Shown here in pieces: positions 17,405-22,330 of a DNA stretch of 22,330 nucleotides (position 1 is the stretch's first letter; every line of letters starts with the position of its first letter). This DNA comes from Welwitschia mirabilis (taxonomy: Eukaryota; Gnetophyta; Gnetopsida; Welwitschiales): assembly GCA_051453625.1 (NCBI GenBank), contig JBOZIK010000001.1, positions 22,274,411 to 22,296,740 on the forward strand, in the 5' to 3' direction. Made by a program: the position numbers and the translations under genes. Below the pieces are notes generated by a model that was not told the origin of the DNA, made no database searches, and saw nothing but the letters and a program-made list of their open reading frames with translations.

Positions 17405-17465
17405 ATGTAATTTCCAACAACTATCTTTTGTGTGTCTAGTTCACCCACAATAATCACATTTTAGT
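17405..17465 (-). pseudogene. Copia element 2 gag zinc knuckle, stop inside
   Basis: In one minus frame the sequence reads CDYCG, a stop, then TRHTKDSCWKLH. It fits CX2CX4HX4C plus the common WKLHG tail of copia gags. The TGA replaces the residue after the first CX2C pair's Gly. Confidence 0.75.
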
Positions 17466-17509
17466 TGATCCTTGTCCACAGTCCTTGAGCTTGCCCCACT
17501 TGACTCCTT

Positions 17510-18241
17510 TTAAAGAGGGTTGACCATCATGCCAGATTTTTCTGTCAAAACATGATGCAACATAGCAGTCCTTCTACTTTCCTCTTGTTGTATATAAGAA
17601 TATGCTCGTGTTAAAGAAGGGAAGGGATCTTTGCAAAGGACTTGGATCCTTATTGGATCATATTCAGGATTGAGGACAGCTAAAAAGTCATAGACCCACT
17701 CTTTGTCCAACAACTTTCGAAATTTCACTGCATCATTGAGGCATTCGACCTGAAAATCCTGATGAAAGTTCAATTCCTGCCAAAAATTACAAAGTTCAGC
17801 AAAGTTATTTGGCGATTGTCAAGTCACCTTGTTTGACTCATGAACCTTTTTCTGTAGCTCATAAATCTCTGTATCATTTCCAACCTGTGAGTATGTCTAC
17901 ACTACAACATTCCAAATTTTGTATGCAGAATCCAACAGAAAGTAGCCCGGGGCACGTGCACGCTGCATACAATTAATAAGCCAGGACATTACTAGTGAGT
18001 TTTCATACTCCCATTTGCCAACAGATGGATCATCTGCTGGAGGTCTCCTTTCTTTCCCCGTGACGTACCCATACAAACCACAAGCGTTGATAAACAACAA
18101 ACGAGAACGAGACCATGCCAAATAGTTGTTCCCATCTAGCTTTACTGGAGAAATTTGGAGAGACGGATTAGCATTAATGAGGACTTCTGTCCTAATCCCT
18201 GTACTCTCACCAATAATGATTTCAGAAGTAACTTCTTGCAT
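17510..18241 (-). pseudogene. Copia element 2 gag, two internal stops
   Basis: Gag of the Retrotran_gag_3 type, forming the particle. From ATG 18241, about 140 bases after the PBS, a single frame runs to 17510 (244 codons), interrupted by TAG near 17882 and TGA near 17819. Motifs: SPVKLDGNNYLAWSRS, LYGYVTGKERRPP, WEYENSLVMSWLINCM, then after the stops QVECLNDAVKF and EWVYDFLAVLNPEYDPIRIQ, with PFPSLTRAYSYIQQEESRR. These blocks are typical of plant copia gag. The knuckle follows at 17465-17405 in another frame. Confidence 0.85.
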
Positions 18242-18381
18242 GTTTCAGGAACAACACACAAAAAACTCACAAGAACAAAAAAGGGAAACAACTCTTACGT
18301 GATGCAAAACCTAACTCAGCATAGTGAAAATATGTTGATAACCAGGCATGCAGCCCGTTGTTGATAACCAGAGATCTTCTA

Positions 18382-18393
18382 GCTCTGATACCA
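18382..18393 (-). other. Primer-binding site of element 2 (tRNA-iMet)
   Basis: The minus strand reads TGGTATCAGAGC, the standard plant copia PBS, three bases from the LTR end. Confidence 0.93.
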
Positions 18394-18396
18394 CAT

Positions 18397-18668
18397 TGAG
18401 AGTGAAGACAGTGGAATCAATCAGCAATGAAAAAAACAAGAGTGAAAATGGTGGTAAAATGTATCAACCTTTTTCTTTGACTTACACCTACATATTTATA
18501 GATAAGATACAGTTGTCAGCCAGTCACAGTGTCAACACCTTGCTTACACCTGTCAACACTTAAATGCCACCTCAACCAACAAGCTCTCAGTTCAGTACAG
18601 TTGTACTCCCACTCAAAGGTGTTCACTCCCACTCGAAATCCTAATCTTCTAAACTGCAAGTGCAGCAC
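18397..18668 (-). repeat. 5' LTR of copia element 2, truncated
   Basis: It matches 10637-10992 from the PBS side up to the GTGCAGC block near 18666. The last about 84 bases of length difference come from an internal shortening near 18610 and loss of the outer about 30 bases, so the TGTTGATAAAC start is missing. It contains the TATAAATA box (18493-18500). The target duplication on this side is therefore lost. Confidence 0.85.
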
Positions 18669-19481
18669 TGCTTGTGTCTGGTCCACCACCACTGAGCTGT
18701 CTTGGGGATACATAGAGTTTGATTTTTCTCTCTTCCGTGGTTAAGCTAAGCTCCCCTCTGTGCTTTTTCATTTCGCCACACTGTGTTTCCATTTCCATTG
18801 TTCTACTTTTCTCTCTTGTTTCACATCCATCACATTTAATGTACTTTAGTCATTTTACAGGTTATTAGCATCACTTGTCAGCATGAACACAGAAAGGCAT
18901 AAATATAAAAGATAGAAAAAAAGATCCTCAATGAAAAGCATCTCCCTCTAAATTGTGAAGCTTTCCAGTTGAACACATTCAAAAGGCCCAATGACGCACT
19001 GTGCAGGAATCTAGTTCACGTTTTTCTCAAGGCTCCACTGCATAAATTAAGTCAAAAAATGAGAAATCATTTCAAATAGTTCAGTGTTCATTCAGTCTGA
19101 ACATGCATGTCAGTGTAGTTGTTTCTATCAAGGAAGCAAGATCAAAGCATAACCTTCTCTCTCAAAGTATAACCTTCTGTATCATATTACTAAAGTGACT
19201 TTTGTTAATATTTACATTTTAAATTTCAACAAGCATAATAGGGCGTTATCGTGTATAGACATTGAATATCCTATGAGCATTGAACTTTCCATCAACACGG
19301 CAAAAAATATTTGTCAAGTTTAAAAAAAACCTGAAATTTTATTTTACTTAGTAATGTAAACCCTTCACAGTTTCTCATGACATAGGTACAACAAACTGCA
19401 CTTAAATTGTTTTTTAGACACCACAGATTCAGTTCCATATCAAAGAGCCTCACTATCCAGACAATGATGCCTCATTGCCTC
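18669..19481. other. Host spacer, downstream of RING gene
   Basis: AT-rich sequence without open frames of interest. It contains the 3' flank and probably the 3' UTR of the minus-strand RING-H2 gene. No LST8 exon is visible. Confidence 0.4.
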
Positions 19482-19526
19482 TCATCTTGAAGAACCAAAA
19501 ACCTCAACGTAGCAAACAGGACATGC
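19482..19526 (-). CDS. RING-H2 ubiquitin ligase (BIG BROTHER-like), last exon
   Basis: The minus-strand exon encodes ACPVCYVEVFGSSR and a TGA stop (19484-19482). CPVC supplies the last Cys pair of the RING-H2 finger. It starts right after a GCAG acceptor (19530-19527). Joined by an 84-base intron to the exon at 19611-19719 in phase 0. The short tail after EVFG ends earlier than in the Arabidopsis BIG BROTHER protein, as I recall it. Confidence 0.8.
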   Translation of the reverse strand, partial: ACPVCYVEVFGSSR

Positions 19527-19610
19527 CTGCAAATATTTAAAAAGAAAATATCAGAACCATCACCCTTAAATCAAGCTTTTTACATAATTGACACAAACAA
19601 TGGCACCAAC

Positions 19611-19719
19611 CTTGTTAATTTGCAGCCATCTTGAAATGCATGTCTGGTGGTAGCGATGCTTACATGGTAAAGTAATCAACCTCTCCCCTCGCCTGTACTC
19701 CATGTGGCAAATAATACAA
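19611..19719 (-). CDS. RING-H2 ubiquitin ligase (BIG BROTHER-like), RING exon
   Basis: E3 ligases of this group recognise an E2 through the RING-H2 finger and limit organ growth in Arabidopsis (established for BIG BROTHER). The exon encodes CIICHMEYRRGERLITLPCK, then HRYHQTCISRWLQINK. It holds C-X2-C, C-X-H-X2-H-X2-C of the C3H2C3 finger; the final CPVC is in the next exon. It starts after a TAG acceptor (19722-19720) with one base completing a split codon, and ends AAG before a GTTGGT donor (19610). GERL.TLPCKH.YH..CIS.WL.INK.CPVC is the BIG BROTHER/ENHANCER signature. Upstream exons, with the rest of the protein, are not visible up to the gap, so they lie further right or are lost. Confidence 0.82.
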
Positions 19720-20446
19720 CTACAATACAAACACGGGATTTTCAAATGAAGACAGTCTCCTAGAAAGGGCAAAACGCAAAGTTGAAAATAGTAAAATCTT
19801 GAATATCATGAAGGCATATTACCAAAAGAATACCATGCAGTCTAGTTCAATGGAAAGGATGTTATTCCAATCAACTTCTACAAGTTTGAAACAGGATTCG
19901 CATTGCTGCTAAATTAAATTAAATATGCTAAACTGGAAACAAAAATATATACGTGTCTAACTAAAGAAAGAGACTTTTGACATGTTTAATGAGACTTTAT
20001 TTGAACACCTGGGGAATGAAGCTGTAGACTATTTCCTAATTGATTTGTTCTAGTCTTCTGTTAAGTCCCATAATCATGTATGCTTATTGAGGTACAGCTA
20101 CTTAACGGACTGAAAAAGAGGAAGTGGGGGGAAGGAGGGTAGATCTGAAGCACTTTTAGCTGAGAATGGATTGACTAAATCTAAATTATATGCATCTGAT
20201 CTATTAATATAGACAGAAATCATGTGACTTGATGGCCAGCACCACTGATGTTTATGTCAGAGAGAGAAACCTGAGTGAGTGACACTGAGAGTGATGAATG
20301 AACAAAAAGAAAACAACTCCTAGAAAAAGAAAAAATGCATTATGAGCAAAGAAACATTCTGGTTTATGAGCTAGCTAAAAACACAAATAAAACATATAAA
20401 ACCTTGATTCGAGTGTCAAGATAAAAAAATAAAACAGACAAAAGAT
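19720..20446. other. Host sequence, probable intron of RING gene
   Basis: AT-rich, with no further exon of the RING gene recognised. If the gene is intact this is its next intron on minus. Confidence 0.4.
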
Positions 20447-20806
20447 TGTTAGAAAAATGCAGCAGAGCAAAAACAAAATGCAAACATCAACACACCAGAT
20501 TTATGTGGAAAACCCCAATATGGGAAAAAACCACGGAAGCAATGGAGAGCTCTCTATTAGAATGAAAAAGGGCAATGACACAAGCCGTCCTCAATAGCCA
20601 ATCTGATAACTCTCGACTCCCACACACCTTATGGCATTCCATGCCTCTACTCTCCTTCTATAGATTTTCTTTTAGGGTCGAAACCCTAACCCTTACTTTT
20701 AGAACTTTCTAAATGACCCCATTAGACTTCCTTCTCCTTTTAATATTAAATTACAATAAGAAGGGGACTATATAATAATATATAAAGTCACACTACAAAG
20801 GAATAA
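20447..20806 (-). repeat. Probable copia-type LTR remnant
   Basis: It contains CCAGATTTATGTGGAAAACCCC and a GGGTCGAAACCCTA block that, on minus, resemble the R/U5 part of many plant copia LTRs ending in ...TTTTTCTAACA at 20447. No PBS follows on the left, so it is a solo or truncated LTR. AAGAT (20442-20446) would be the left target duplication. The other end is hidden by the gap. Confidence 0.5.
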
Positions 20807-20906
20807 NNNNNNNNNNNNNNNNNNNNNNNNNNNNNNNNNNNNNNNNNNNNNNNNNNNNNNNNNNNNNNNNNNNNNNNNNNNNNNNNNNNNNNNNNNNNNN
20901 NNNNNN
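20807..20906. other. Assembly gap of 100 Ns
   Basis: Exactly 100 N characters, the conventional size for a gap of unknown length. Sequence on the two sides need not be close in the genome. Confidence 0.99.
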
Positions 20907-21126
20907 GGCATAAATTCATTTGGAAGAAGCATAGTATTCTATTTAGTTTGGTGATTTATCTTAATTTCATTTAACAAAGATTAGTTTGACTTTTTTTAAT
21001 GTTTGCGATCCGGAGCAATCCGTAATCCGCTCCAGAGCGATCCGTAATCCGCTCCGGACGATCGACGATCCGGGATCTCCTAAACCCAAAAACGATCCGC
21101 GATCCGCTCCGATCCGTGCAAGTATG
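20907..21126. mobile_element. MITE-like element C, one end only
   Basis: The right end is CGGATCG...GTGCAAGTATG at 21126; inverted it reads CATACTTGCACGGATCGGAGC, like the ends of elements A and B. About 21003-21116 is an array of GATCCG and CGATCCGTAATCCGCTCC units. Internal TTCATTTAACAAAGATTAG (20967-20985) matches element B inverted. The sequence directly after 21126 is GTTATAAT, which aligns to the uninterrupted RT of copia element 2, so the element inserted there. The left end and left target duplicate lie in the gap. Confidence 0.75.
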
Positions 21127-21720
21127 GTTATAATTATACCATCAACGTATACAATATGCACTGTGATTTTACCATTGTCTCGTTTGATGAACCTAGTGTG
21201 ATTTGCATTATTGCGTCTATACGTGTATGCTAACATAGCTTTGCTGAATCTGCCAAACCACGCTCTCGGGGACTGCTTAAGACCTTACAGATCTTTTCTC
21301 AACCTACAGACTTTGCCTTCTGTCATTTGACAAGAAAAGCCTAGAGGAATTTCCCTTTACACCTCTTCTTCTAGATCTCCATGAAGAACTGCGTTTTTCA
21401 CATCTAGTTGTTGCAAGTTCCATTCCAGATTTGCTGCACAAGACAAGAGGACCTTGATAGAGTTCATTTTGGCCACTGGAGAAAATGTCTTTTGATAGTC
21501 AACTCCATAGGCCTGAGTGTAGCCTTTTGCAACCAATCGAGCCTTGAATCTTTCAATGCTCCCATCAACTTTGTGCTTTATAGTGAAAACCCATTTGTAG
21601 CCTGTAGTGTTCTTTCCCGCTGGAAGAGGAGTGAGTTCCCATGTGTTATTCTGATCCAGGACTTTCATCTCTTCAGGCATAGCTGCCTTCCACTTGGGAT
21701 CAATGACTGCCTACTTCCAA
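21127..21720 (-). pseudogene. Copia copy 3 reverse transcriptase, broken
   Basis: It has the same domain as 11585-12548. The first catalytic Asp is in QQLDVKNAV. The YxDD box reads YVDG: the second catalytic Asp codon is GGT (21140-21138), a GAT-to-GGT change, and the element C insertion starts four codons later. Stops occur at about 21357 and 21287. Confidence 0.85.
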
Positions 21721-22330
21721 TCCTGAGGAACAGAGACAAAAGACAAGGAGGCTACAAATGTCTTATATGAGGAAGACTAAGATTCATAAGCTACAAAGTG
21801 AGATATAGGATGTTGGCTACAAGATCGAACACCCTTCCTAAGAGTAACAGGGAAATCAAGATCATTAATATCAGAAGGATGAGAATGGGAAATTGAGGTA
21901 TTAGACTTACTAGTAGGAGACTCTAGCAGGACTGAATCGAAGAGTAACTCTTGATCAGGTGAAGTGTGCATGATGGTTTCATTCCTGCGTGAATAAACCT
22001 TCAGCTTCAGCTTATCTTCCCTTCCTTTCTCATTTGCACTGATATTCTCCTCCTCATTTTTCTCCTTGCCTTGGATTTCATCCTGCAAATGTAGCTCTCC
22101 TTTCTCATGTGCATTTGACTATGTAGCTTCCTTCCCCTCGCTTCCATTCTGCATGTCTAGCCTAGAAATCCATAAAGAAGATCCAGTTAGTGTCATGTTT
22201 TCTTCACAAGTATTCTGTTTTTGAGGATATAACTTAGAGAAATAGGCCTCAGTCTCATGAAATGTTACATCCATACTGACAAACACTCGTTTGGTTGGAG
22301 GATGATAGCATTTGTACCCTTTCTGAGTGG
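21721..22330 (-). pseudogene. Copia copy 3 integrase C-terminus and acidic linker
   Basis: It matches 12549-13049. The visible part starts with KGYKCYHPPTKR-like sequence at the right edge and continues through FHETEAYFSKLYPQKQ, SSLWISRLDMQNGS and the Lys/Glu-rich segment KEKNEEENISANEKGRED (22075-22020), to SPDQELLFDSVLLESPT. A stop lies near 22125, before MQDEIQGKEK at 22088, and another near 21780. The linker is longer and more acidic than the equivalent in element 2, where short deletions fall. Confidence 0.82.

Larger units (their letters stand above)
10637..18668 (-). mobile_element. Copia element 2, degenerate, carrying a nested element
   Basis: A second Ty1/copia element on minus, of a different family from element 1. 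Order right to left: truncated 5' LTR, PBS, gag, protease, integrase (split by the nested element 13055-16035), RT, RNase H, PPT, complete 3' LTR. Without the nested insert it is about 5 kb, the normal size for a compact copia element with no extra ORF. The 3' end of RNase H reaches almost to the PPT. Coding blocks carry stops, frameshifts and catalytic substitutions. A near copy lies at 21127-22330. Confidence 0.9.
21127..22330 (-). mobile_element. Copia copy 3, integrase end to RT, same family as element 2
   Basis: The sequence aligns with 11880-13049 of element 2 over its whole length. It keeps the C-terminal integrase HPPTKRVFVSMDVTF (about 22312), the linker, and the RT blocks [51 protein letters not shown] and CRLRKDL. 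Three premature stops lie near 21783, 21357 and 21287. It is on the same strand as element 2. The element is cut in RT by element C and by the N gap; its 5' part extends beyond the right edge. Confidence 0.88.

Noticed and set aside
20675-20692. Telomere-like AAACCCTAACCC
   Set aside because: Less than two units of the plant telomere repeat within an LTR-like sequence.
20925-20945. Left end of element C at GCATAGTATTC
   Set aside because: The preceding bases do not match GTTATAAT and the following sequence does not resemble the inverted repeat. The true left end is more likely inside the N gap.

Overview
The window looks like nuclear DNA of a flowering plant. It has no bacterial-style gene packing. 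Most of it is decayed Ty1/copia LTR retrotransposons primed by initiator-Met tRNA, with small terminal-inverted-repeat elements, one short organelle-derived insertion, and pieces of two ordinary plant genes (an LST8-type WD40 exon and the last exons of a BIG BROTHER-type RING-H2 ubiquitin ligase). The species cannot be named from this. A 100-base N gap at 20807-20906 marks a scaffold join.

Layout. 1-8169: copia element 1, minus strand (5' LTR on the right, 7807-8169; 3' LTR on the left, 1-687, running off the window). It keeps PBS, gag, protease, integrase, RT, RNase H, an extra ORF between pol and the 3' LTR (SIRE/Maximus-like layout) and a PPT, but is full of stops and frameshifts. It carries two foreign inserts: a 410-bp MITE-like element with perfect 8-bp target duplication (971-1380), and a fragment matching organellar trnD-GUC inside integrase (5224-5285). 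8170-8610: unassigned, with a long purine tract. 8611-9140: a second MITE-like element. 9141-10636: host DNA with one clear coding exon of LST8 (9812-9919).

10637-18668: copia element 2, a different family, also minus, with a complete 3' LTR (10637-10992) and a truncated 5' LTR (18397-18668). Its integrase is split by a complete, plus-oriented, non-autonomous LTR retrotransposon (13055-16035) with 264-bp LTRs, PBS, PPT and a GAATA target duplication. That element encodes no recognisable retroviral protein; it holds tandem duplications and an unexplained antisense ORF.

18669-20446: host DNA with the two last coding exons of a RING-H2 gene on minus (19482-19719). 20447-20806: probable LTR remnant running into the gap. 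20907-22330: a third copia copy, same family as element 2 and also minus, broken in RT by a third member of the MITE-like family whose other end lies in the gap.

No intact, obviously functional transposon protein is present. Catalytic residues are lost differently in each copy (protease DSG to DSR in element 1; RT tyrosine lost in element 2; second RT aspartate lost in copy 3). The most unusual signal is the family of three elements sharing termini near CATAnTT...GCGGA, 8-bp target sites and interiors expanded into degenerate GGAATCG / GGATCCG arrays.
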